Position numbers and translations under genes: made by a program. A DNA stretch of 64,000 nucleotides from Clytia hemisphaerica (taxonomy: Eukaryota; Cnidaria; Hydrozoa; Leptothecata; Clytiidae), in the NCBI GenBank assembly GCA_902728285.1, contig CACVBU010000558.1:386599-450598 (forward strand), read 5' to 3'. Each line of letters starts with the position of its first letter. The first letter of the stretch is position 1. The notes beneath the pieces are model-generated. The model was not told the DNA's origin. It ran no database searches and saw only the letters and a list, made by a program, of their open reading frames with translations. Below are positions 36,980 through 48,900 of the stretch, piece by piece.

Positions 36980-39900
36980 ATGGATGATGTGGATAGGACT
37001 GAATCAAATGCAGATCAAGAAGCTTCCACACCACAGCAAGAACAAGTGGAAATGACAGAAATAGGTAATTATATGTTATACCGTGATGTGAAGTCGGGTA
37101 ACTCTACCATTTTTCCAGACGTAATTAATCGAACCAATCGAACTGTATTTTTAATCGAACTTTGTCGAACTTAATCAAACTTTGTTGGCCGATTAATGTT
37201 CGACTAAGTTCGGTTGTCGAACTTTAATCAAATACTCACAAATTTCTCAAAATACAAAGTTCGATTACTGAAATCAAACTTCTTAATCGAACTTTTTTTA
37301 AAGAGACCAGACGTCCGCGCTCGATAAGATCGATCATCGGAACAGCTCGATGACAGATTGATATGTGATCGATGGATTACTTAACAATCCGGATAGATTT
37401 TTTTAAGCTTATGATTAGTTATCGATTATTTATCGATCTATCATCGATCTTTTATCCATCTTATTGACCCTATCAACTCATACTCGATTTATGATCAATT
37501 ACAAATCGATTAACGATCGATGACAAATCGTTTAACGATCGATGACGAATCGATTAACGATCGATGACGAATCGATTAACGATCGATGACTAATCGGTAA
37601 TACTCGATTGAAATACTAGCTTGATAATGGATCAACGAACGAAGGATCGATACTCAAGACTTTTTAATGGCTGAATCTTCCATCGATCTCCAATCCGGAT
37701 CCTTAAGTAATCCATCGATCACGTGATCACATATCGATCCGTCATCGAGCCGGTCCGATGATCGATCCTATCGAGCGCGGACATCTGGAAGAGACCTTGA
37801 CAGTTCGATTAGTTCAATTACATTAATCGAACTAATCTAACTTTGTCAAGCTTAATCGAACAAAAAATTTGAGAAAACCCGAGCAACTGAAGGCCGCTCC
37901 ACTTGCGCGTAATTCGATCGCACTTTTTGCCGGCCTTTGACGACACTTTGGTGGTACCCAAATGAGGTCATTTTTCCCAATTTTCCAATTTTTGCCGGCT
38001 TTTGACAACACTTTGACACTTTGAAGGACCTCCAACGGTGCAGATGTGTACCCTTACATCCCCTTGACCAGTGGCCACCAAACGGACCCCCCCCCCGGAC
38101 CTCGGCCCGGACCCCAGGGGCCGTCCACGGTAGTACCAAAATGAGGTCATTTTTTGTTGCCGAACTTTTTCGAACGGAGTTTTTTGTGGAATTTGTCGAA
38201 CCTTTCTTGTTGTCGAACTTTATCGAACGGAGTTTTTTGTCGAATTTGTCAATTTTAGCGACTTTTGTCGTTCGATTAAGTTCGACAAAGTTTGATTAGT
38301 TCGGTAATCGAACTGTTCGATTAATTACGTCTGGATTTTTGTTTTGATTTAACTTTGTATGTTAAGGACCAGACAGGTCATTCATTTGAGGGCTATGCAT
38401 ATTAGCCTCCACTGATGCAAATTACCCGATCTCACGGTATTATATCTGCAGCATATTCCTTTCTAAAATGACAGATATTACATATCTTCACTATATATAG
38501 GAATAATGGAATAGTTAGAATCACTGATTGAAACTATTTTTCTTTGCTTAGCGATTAGAGAGGAATAAATCTTTTGTTTATCAATGGTTCTGACCTTCCT
38601 ATTATTCCTATCTCTAAAGAAGGGTGTAGAAAATTAGAAGAGGGGTGTGGATATTAGACCAACTTAAAGAAGAAAAAGGTCCATCCTCGGGCAGTCTGTG
38701 CCACTAACTCAATCCGGAAGATTCTTCCAGAATTGGAAGATTCTTCCGAAATGGGAAGAATCCTCCCGAACGGGAAATTAACTTAACACTCAAACGGGTT
38801 AACGGACTTCCAGATCAGGAATAAGCGAGAAACTAAGGAAAACTCTATCGGATTGGAACTTCTCGTTTGGGAAGTTTATGCAGTTTTTTCACAATTTAAC
38901 AAGATTTCTACAGTAAAGTCTACTTTTCTTTTGGTGAAAAACCTTAAAATTTGATGCTTCTTCACCTCGAAAAAGTTTCAACTTTCGCCGGTCATCGTAC
39001 AGCTTCGCCGAGATTCAGTCAATTTTCAACTTCCCAAAGAGGAAGAATCTTCCAAAACGGGCAGAAAAAAAAAAGTAAGTTTTTCCCGTTCGGGAAGGTT
39101 CTTCCCATTTCGGAAGAATCTTCCAGATTGAGTTCTAGTGGCACAGACTGCCAGGTGTGACCTTTGTTGAATAGCTTTGAAAATTTGATATATATTTCAA
39201 AACGATTCATTGCTCAATTTTAAAGCGCTTTTGAAAATGTTAAAAATAATAGATAAGAAAAGAAAGTGTTCAGTTTCAAAGTGCTTTTGAAAATGTTCAA
39301 GAAAGAAGATCAGAGAAGAAAGAAAAAATACATATGTCTTCACAGCCAGTCACTCATTTGTAGGGTGAAGATGGTGAAGATGACTAATTAAAAGTTCAGA
39401 AAATTTACATAATGATTTCGTGCCAGCAATCATTGTAAGACTCTGATTTCCTAGTTACTGTATAACAAGAAATACGTCAACAACTTATTGAAATATGACT
39501 TGACTTTGAAATTGTAGGTTTTGTTTTGAAATATGACACTGTATGACACTCAAAAATTGACATCGAAAAATAAATACATTTATCATGTTTCACAGGGAGC
39601 TCATATGTAAGTAATATTACTAGAAAAGTCCCTTGTTCATCGCCGGGGGATAGTTTTAGATAATCAATAAAATATTTTGACATTGATTATAATATATCAA
39701 GTGCTATTTTTAAGCTGTTACTACTAAGTGACCCATGAAAAAGAATTGAGGCTCCATATATAACTGGGTACATAAAAATGTAAATTTACTACAGTAAATC
39801 TTTTTTTTTCATTGTAAAGAGAAAAGAAATAACTCAAACTTGAAATAGCTGTTTAAAATAAATAAGATTAAGAGCCATTTTTTTTAAAAATCTTCAGAAT

Positions 39901-42900
39901 AAAGAAAGTCTGATACCTCACCCTCTTAGATTTTGATGAAATTTTGACCAAATGATCTATCACACAAGAAAATAAGACTCTGAAAATTTCACCTTGATAT
40001 CTCAAGTAGTTTTGCAGATATAGTGTCTCAAAGATAGGCTACTAAGCGAAAATTGACCCCTAAAAATCATGAACTCTTGTGGGGAGCAGATTTTGAAAGC
40101 CAATGAATTTTTATTCAAGTACATTAGAAAGCTGATTTATAGTGGATTTCAAGAACTTTTTGTAGGGAATCAGAAAAAATCAAGTTGAGTCTCCAAAATT
40201 TTCCCTGAAAATCTCTAGCACCTCCTGTAGAGGGCTTCAAACTTTCCGTAATCTGGGTTTGGAAGCAATTTTAGCTGGCTGCTGATGGTCCTTGGGACTT
40301 TTTTGAAGTAAACTTTTGACCTGGAGTGGTTTACTGGTGGGTTTTGGCCACAAAAATAACATTTTCAGGATTTCCATCTTTGCGTAACCGTCAAAAATGG
40401 CCGAAAAAATTGCTATTTTGGCAAACCTGGAGCAAAATTCAAGATGGCGTATCTTTTTAAGGCAACACCAAATTTTTTTGAAACTTTCAGCAAGGCTACC
40501 TTAGTAGGTCTAGTTTATAGCCTCAAAAAAATCTCAGTGGGCATTTGAAGTCTCTTAAAGATATGATCGATTGAAAATTTGCTTAACTTCGTTGTTTTCT
40601 CCCTCTTAAAATGCTAAATCAGACCCACTTAAGGGCTCTAACAGGATAATTTTTCTCAAAATATTGGTTGATCTTCTCTAGCCAACTAATCATTGGCATT
40701 AGGGGAACAACTGAAAAAGATTTCAGGTCATTTCCATCAACAGATGACATTTTATGACTGTTTCTTTATTTTTAAGTACATAATATGTAAAAAAATGAGA
40801 CTGGCATCTGGCCTTTCCTACCATTCCAGAGCCCATATTTCCAGGAAATGCCTCAACCTTTCACAGTTTGGTGAATAATAATCTTAAATATAAGCAGGTT
40901 ACTTCAACTTAATGGGTTTAACAGTATTTAATTCCTATTCAAAAACTTTTTAGACTCATTCAGAAATCCTACTTTGACAATAATTTGCGCTTTACCCCAA
41001 AATTTCTAAGTCCAAGTGTCGTGATTAGCTTTTAGACTGTCCAATATCTCTATAATAGTGTACACTGACAGTCTTACTTGTTGATTCTTAAATAACTAAG
41101 CAACATTACTAGGGTGATAATTTATGAGATACTGCAAACAATGCTGTTTAAATCTTCTGGACAAGAAATGTTGGACAGTCTAAAGCTAATCACAACACTT
41201 AGACTTAGAAATTTTGGGGTAAAGCGCAAATTATTGTCAAAGTAGGATTTCTGAATGAGTCTAAAAAGTTTTTGAATAGGAATTAAATACTGTTAAACCC
41301 ATTAAGTTGAAGTAACCTGCTTATATTTAAGATTATTATTCACCAAACTGTGAAAGGTCGAGGCGTTTCCTGGAAATATGGGCTCTGGAATGGTAGGAAA
41401 GGCCAGATGCCAGTCTCATTTTTTTACATATTCTGTACTTAAAAATAAAGAAACAGTCATAAAATGTGATCTGTTAATGGAAATGACCTGAAATCTTTTT
41501 CAGTTGTTCCCCTAATGCCAATGATTAGTTGGCTAGAGAAGATCAACCAATATTTTGAGAAAAATTATCCTGTTAGAGCCCTTAAGTGGGCCTGATTTAG
41601 CATTTTAAGAGGGAGAAAACAACGAAGTTAAGCAAATTTTCAATCGATCATATCTTTGAGAGACTTCAAATGCCCACTGAGATTTTTTTGAGGCTATAAA
41701 CTAGACCTACTAAGGAAGCCTTGCTGAAAGTTTCAAAAAAATTTGGTGTTGCCTTAAAAAGATACGCCATCTTGAATTTTGCTCCAGGTTTGCCAAAATA
41801 GCAATTTTTTCTGCCATTTTTGACGGTTATGCAAAGATGGAAATCCTGAAAATGTTATTTTTGTGGCCAAAACCCACCAGTAAACCACTCCAGGTCAAAA
41901 GTTTACTTCAAAAAAGTCACAAGGACCATCAGCAGCCAGCTAAAATTGCTTCCAAACCCAGATTACGCAAAGTTTGAAGCCCTCTACAGGAGGTGCTAGA
42001 GATTTTTGGGGAAAATTTTGGAGACTCAACTTGATTTTTTCTGATTCCCTACAAAAAGTTCTTGAAATCCACTATAAATCAGCTTTCTAATGTACTTGAA
42101 TAAAAATTCATTGGCTTTCAAAATCTGCTCCCCACAAGAGTTCATGATTTTTAGGGGTCAATTTTCGCTTAGTAGCCTATCTTTGAGACACTATATCTGC
42201 AAAACTACTTGAGATATCAAGGTGAAATTTTCAGAGTCTTACTTTCTTGTGTGATAGATCATTTGGTCAAAATTTCATCAAAATCTAAGAGGGTGAGGTA
42301 TCACACCCTGAAGACTCTTAAAAAAAATGGCTCTTAAAGGTGCCGTGTTTTACTAGAATACAGTGAAAACAAGTCAGATTAGTCCTGTTTCTTGTTAATT
42401 TCTGAGTAATAATCTGATTGGGTGAACATTTGATAAAGAACAGGATTGATTTTATTGAAAGTGTTTTGAAAAATTGCCTTTATGGTCTTGTTAGTGGATA
42501 GAGCAGCTTGGATCATGTAATAGAACTGTGAATGTCATCAAAACCTGGAAAAACTGATTATCATGTTATTGTTAGAACTGGTTAGAACAGCGTTGATTTT
42601 AATTTTTTGAATGTGCAAATTTTGACTTAAAAAGCTTAGATAGGTTTTGAAGCACTTTACTAAATTCAAAAAATTTAACTAAAATTTAAGTTAGACTTCA
42701 TTTCTCCTTACAATACTTAAATAATTTCATGAAAAATCATATAATAATAAGAATAGTTAGCAATAAAATGCTTTTTTTTTTATATGGGTATATATAAATA
42801 TTACAATTTATTGGCTCTTTTAAAGTTTATAGATTTTTTCTCCTGTTATTTGGAGTATTAACATTCAAGGTTTTTAGAAAAGCCACTTTTTTATGTACTG

Positions 42901-45900
42901 TATAACTATGTTTGCTTTCAAGGCAAAATTCTAAACATTTTTTTAATTCATTATTTATTACTGTATATAAAAATCAAATTGAGTTTATCAAATAAGACAA
43001 TCACAGAATGTGCTTGGAAACTTTTCACAATAGAATATAACTGTGATAAAAGAGATATTGATCCAGATTGATCAGAAATAAAAAAGACTTTTAGTCCCTT
43101 TTCGCTAATTATAGAAATATTTGGACACCCTACTGATTTCCAAGCCATATGTTTTCCCTAAAAAGTCTCACACTTGACAGTAAAAAAGTGCTCGTCAAAG
43201 TTTTTCTATTTTTTAAATTATTTTTTACTTAGGGAAAATCAAGTATAAAGTAGAATTTCTGTCTGTTCTATTTTGTTTGTTTCTAACATTGTATTAAATG
43301 CTTATTTGAACAAGTTTGATATACAAACATATAAAATGGTATTTTCTTTCTGTCAGAATTAAAAATTTGACTCTAAACTTGACTCTCATGTTTTTTATGG
43401 ATATTATATATACATAACTTTCTTGTAAATTAACAAATTAAAAAAACAATTAAATCTTGCTCTTTGCTCATTTTAATGAAGTTTAAAACGTAGAAGGTCT
43501 TTTATTAACATTCCCTTTTATAACTGATGGACTTTGTACTTCATGATTATTGTTTACTTTAGCTCTTAGTTTACTCTAGTGAAATTACTTTAACTTTTTT
43601 TAAACATCTTTTTAGTGTTTGCTTTGCATGAGCGTGTTGACAAGATTATTCTACTACTCTTTGCAATCTTCAATCTCAAATGAATCTAGAGTTTTGATCT
43701 TGTTAGCTCTGCCTTGCTTGCATTTATCTCATGTATTTGACTTATGAATTATCTTTTATAGATAAATAAAGCTCCTATAAAGCACAACTTTTTGACGAGA
43801 ATGCTTTGTTTTTGTTTCAGAGAGGTTCAACAGTTATATGGAGTAGTCTTGTGGAAGATGATAATTATGATGAACAATAATTATACCCATTCTTTTTGCT
43901 TAAATTATCCTACTGTGAATTTTTTAATGATGATTTTGATAGATACAGATATTTAAATACTTGTATACATATAACTGTTACATGTATTTTCAATAATAAT
44001 TTTAGTATGCTCTAACATAGTGAAATTCAGATGGATATAAAAATGTTTTTTAATTGATAATATTTGTTGCCAAATTTTGACCTAACTTCTCTACTATACC
44101 ATAGCTTTTCTGAAAGATATAATTAAGTTATGCATTAAAAAGAATAGTCTGTCAAAATCAAGAGGCTATATTACATGTAAAGCCTTACCATGTCTTTGAT
44201 GCTAGAAGATAGAAAATCCTATACAAATGAAGAAGAAAATAACGAAGGTAAAACGTCCTAATTGTTGCTGAATTGTAAGAGCATTTAGCTTTCTTATAAT
44301 TATGCCCACATAGCCCCAAGCTTAAAATAGAACTCATGTATGTGTGCTAACGAAAGATTTCAGCTCAAATTTATGCACAAAAACTTGTGCAACCGTCTTT
44401 TAATAGTCTGTTAGGGTTGGAAATTAAAAACCACTCCTAAAAATTTCTTTTCATTTCACATAATTTGCTTTTTTATAATTCAGGATCTACCAAGCATAGT
44501 AAATAAATCGGTTGGTCTTGGGCCACTTGATTTTTCATCAAATAGAAACATTTGAAAACCAAATCACGCAAAAAGTTTCACTTTGATGAAAAAGTTGCTA
44601 GTGGCCCCACCTCAAATGACGAAAGGAAAACATATACAAATTGGTTTCTGACACAGAAAATGTGTCAAAAAAACTTTTTAAGAAAAAACTTTTGAAACTT
44701 TTCACTGTACGGTGACAAAATTTGTTTTGTTGAGGTTTCTCTGAAGTGAGTGGCCCACTTGAAACAAAGTTTGGCAATTGAAGTGCGACTTGTTTATATT
44801 TAATATTGATGAAATTTATTTCAAGTAGCCCCAGACTTTTAGGGATAGAAAATTTACAAAGATTAACAGTTTGACATGAAACCCTCTTTGCTCGTTCATT
44901 TTTAGGTGAGCAGACATACACACTAGATGAAGCTATTGAACACATTGGATTTGGAATATATCATGTCAAAGTCATTGTCATTGCTGGCTTATCATGGGTA
45001 ATACTATAAAATTAAATTGATTTTGAAACATATAGTTTCCATGTTTTTACCTTTCAACAATTCTTGTGAGAGTTTGTGAGAGTTAAGTTTTGAGAATTAA
45101 GTTTTGTTAAGTTATGAGTTTAGCTAAATAATACCTATAATAAGTAATTGCACGGGAATCAAAATAAAATCTGTTTCAAGATTCTAGATTTCTTTAAGAT
45201 ATTTTGTAATTTCTTTAAAATTGTAATTAAAAAATTTAGGCAGTATCATTATTTAACATTGTTTAGCCAAAAACACATTTTCAAACCACCACAGTATTTT
45301 ATCCGACACATTTGAAAACTAGGTTATTTTGCTACCTCAAGTGAAAACCTACTCCTTTTGAAAGTCACATTATATTACAGCTCTTCTCATTTAACCATGT
45401 TTTATTTCACAGATGGCAGATGCTATGGAAATGATGATCCTCTCCATATTATCACCAATTCTAATGTGTGAATGGGGTCTTATGAACTATGAAGAAGCTC
45501 TCATCACCACTGTATGGGACTTTATGATTATTTATATTATACTCCTCTATTGTAGATATTCTTTGAAAGTTAAAACCTTTTGTGAGGATTACAACTACTT
45601 GAATTTCTCTGCTGAACCAAATACATATTCCATCATTTTTTTTAAATATTTTTTGAACTCTTGAACTGATTTTTTTTATCTCATAATTTTCCCACTAAAA
45701 ACAGATTTTTTTATTCCTCTACAGCACCGTATAAAAACATCCCCTCAACAACAAGTCATGCCAAAGACAGAGTCTGCTAATTAATTGTTTTCTTTACTTT
45801 ATATCAATGTTTTTTTGTTCATTTTAGGTTGTTTTCCTTGGTCAAGGGTTTGGCTCCATTAGTTGGGGTTTTGTTTCCGATATGTTTGGTAGGAAGAAGG

Positions 45901-48900
45901 TAAAAGATTTTGCTAAATGTAGATTCAATTTATTACAAGGTTTTAGAAAACACTCTGTATCATGTTTAAAATAAAATCCGATCTACAGTATAAAGTTATT
46001 TTTTATGAAGTACTTTTCTTTTACTAAATTTTTATGAAGTACTTTTCTTTTACTAAATTTTTATGAAGTACTTTTCTTTTACTAATTTTTTATGAAGTAC
46101 TTTTCTTTTAACTAAATTTAACATATAAACTATTGAACAATCCAAAACTCTGATGAATTGTTTTTTTTTAGGGTTTATACTTGAGTGTTTGTCTTGTATT
46201 ATTTTTTGGTATCTGCTCATCACAAGCTCCTAGTTATGGTTGGATGTTAGCATTGCGCCTTTTAGTAGGATTTGGTATCGGCGGTGTTCCTCAAGCGTGA
46301 GTTATAGAAATAAGATGTCATTTTGAGAAAAAATAACTTTCTCCGCCCTGGCTTTCACAAATATTATGATAGTTGTTAAAAAGCAAACATTTGTGTATGA
46401 CTATTGATTTAAGGGCGCTTCAACCATCCCACAAATTGAAGTGAATCTTTATTTATCTAATAATTGTATAAATTATGTCGCTTCAATGAAATGGATATGG
46501 GTACACATTTCATGAGATAGCCATAAAACCATTGTTTTCCTTTCTTCCTTAGTGTCACCATAGTTACAGAAGTGTTGCCATTAAGTTCAAGAGGACGTGC
46601 TATTGTCATTTTGGAGGTGATAATTTAAAATTTATATTTCCACACATCTCTTTTAGAAGATAATCAACAATTATACAACAGATTTCACAATGAGTTCGAT
46701 TTAATCTTTCTTTTCACGTTATTGAAGCTCTATGCTGCATTGACATGCATCTGTTGTAAAGCAATTCCAATTTAAGGGCGTTATAAACTTCACTATTATT
46801 TTTCTTTAGATTGTCAATAATTTTCTTGATGTAAGCTGAATTTTTATTGATCTAATTTTTAAGTCACCCATAACTTTTCTATCAACTTTCAGTTCTTTTG
46901 GGCACTTGGATCAGTGTTTGCAGCAGCCATAGCCATTGGAGTGATCGAACATTTGAAATGGAGATGGTACCTTGTTATCATCACACTACCCATGTTCTTC
47001 TTCTTATTCACTGGCTTTGTAAGTTTTACTGTCCTTTTCTACAATAGCGAGTTTACATATTTGCACTTTTGAGGATAGCAGAGTAACTGAAGTGGTTTGG
47101 ATAACCGGCATTTCTGACCACCAGTGGCTGTTTACTATCCTTACACCCTCCATGTTCTGTTCAAAAATAACTGCATTGGGCCATTCCAGATTTTCGTCTA
47201 AAGTTTAGAGATACGCCCCCTGGATATTTGCTTAGTTCAAGATACTGTCTGGGTTTTTTTCTACACGGCATGGTTTTTTCAAGAGTAATTGTGACATTTA
47301 TTATCATGCCACCGTACAATATATCATATTAATGATATAATTTCATTTTAATGATTATGGTTTTAATGAACTTGAAAACATGAACTTTTAAGAAGTCATA
47401 GAGTAAGAAACTTTGGGGAGAATTTGATATGGTGTATGGTCAATTTTCTGCAGAGGAAAATCAATTTTGGGGATTACTTGAATGAATTTATAGTTTTTCT
47501 AAAATTTAATTCGGTTATTGAATATTTGTTAGGCCTGGAATAGCAACAAAATTTTACTCTTTAATTTAATTATTGTTCTCTTTTCTCCTTTCAGTGGCTT
47601 CCAGAATCACCTCGATATTTGATGACAGTTGGCAAAACTGACCAAGTTATGAAACTTCTTAAGAAGATGGCTGCAGAGAACGGGAAAACTCTACCAGAAG
47701 GGACATTAATGAAACAAGAGATTAATGTAAGGGCGTTTATATTTCTGTTCCATACATGGGGAAAATGTGTTGGTCTAATGTTTTACCTTTTTTCTTTTCA
47801 AGTTTTTGATATGAGAACAATTCAGTGGTTGGTCTTCTTTTTGATAATTCTATCTGCATAAAAAGCTGTCCCAAATCCATGTATAAATCCTAACAGCTTT
47901 ACCATTATCACTGGTTCTAGCTTCTGGCATATGCACAAGACTGATTTTTTACACTTCACGAGTTAACTTTATTTCACATATTATTTAGACTCGTCGTGGT
48001 CGTCCGATCGATTTGTTTCAACCCGAATGGATAAGAACCACACTCCTCCTTTTTGTCATTTGGTAAATTGTAATTGGTTTGTTCTACCACCCTTGAAATA
48101 ACAAACTGATCAACTTTTCTACATTTCCTGTAATTGATCATTTTTCAGTCAAGAATTGTGAGGGGAATGAATAAGTATTTAGAGTATAGCTAAATACATA
48201 AACGTATATACATTAAAATACGTATCTAGTCCGAAAAACACATCTCATCACCGGCTTTTTTCAACGTATTCAACATAAGATGGATTTATTTGACCTTGTA
48301 TGAATTATACAACCATTATATGGTTTAAGGTTTCAAATAAATCCATTTTTATGCTGAAAAAGGCCGGTGGCCGAAATATTCATTAGAAAGATGATGTGTT
48401 TCTTTTGACTACGTTTTATATTGTAAACTTTCACATAAACGAAGATAATTACTTGTGACAAGAAACCGTAAAAGAGGCTAAAAGAGAAAGTGATCTTATA
48501 ACAATAATCTATCCCTTCTATTTGCAGGTTCACCTCAGCATTCACATATTACGGAATCGTTCTTCTAACAACCGAGATGTTTCAAACGGAAATCGATGGT
48601 TGTAACCCTTATAATAAACGTAAGACTGTTGTTATAGACAATACATATAAAAAACTTTAAAGTGTAGAAGCAGCCATTTGATAAAACAAAACAAAAATTG
48701 AAACGACTGCTAAGTTCAAGACGATGTATATAAACAGAGCCGATATTTTACGCTGTAATTGTTTTCACTGATTCCATAGTTATAAGTTAAACAGCACCTG
48801 ATAAAGACAGGAGATACGAACCTGGACCTCCGTAACCTCCTGGACTAGCGCCTTAGGCCACTCGGCTTTCGAACCTTCACGTCACTTCTAGCTATTCTGG

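Larger units (their letters stand above)
37115..38334. mobile_element. CCAGA-family MITE, outer element of a nested pair
   Basis: Ends CCAGACGTAATTAATCGAAC and its exact reverse complement; ATCGAAC words fill the arms. Flanked by the 6-bp duplication ATTTTT (37109-37114 and 38335-38340). Lies 50 bases into SVOP intron 1 and is interrupted by the element at 37307-37788. Confidence 0.85.
37065..44205 (+). other. SVOP: SVOP intron 1
   Basis: A 7.1 kb phase-1 intron joining ...EMTEI to EDRKSYTNE. It holds the nested CCAGA elements (37115-38334), a MITE fragment (38510-38665), a MITE with GGAAGATTCTTCC motifs (38676-39165) and a large palindrome (39868-42337). From 42338 to 44205 I see only AT-rich sequence with no exon. 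Translation could also begin at an ATG at 44190, just before the exon 2 acceptor, if an alternative promoter exists. Confidence 0.75.

Noticed and set aside
37501-37588. CRISPR-like regular repeat
   Set aside because: Four direct 22-bp copies with no spacers, within a eukaryotic MITE: a minisatellite.
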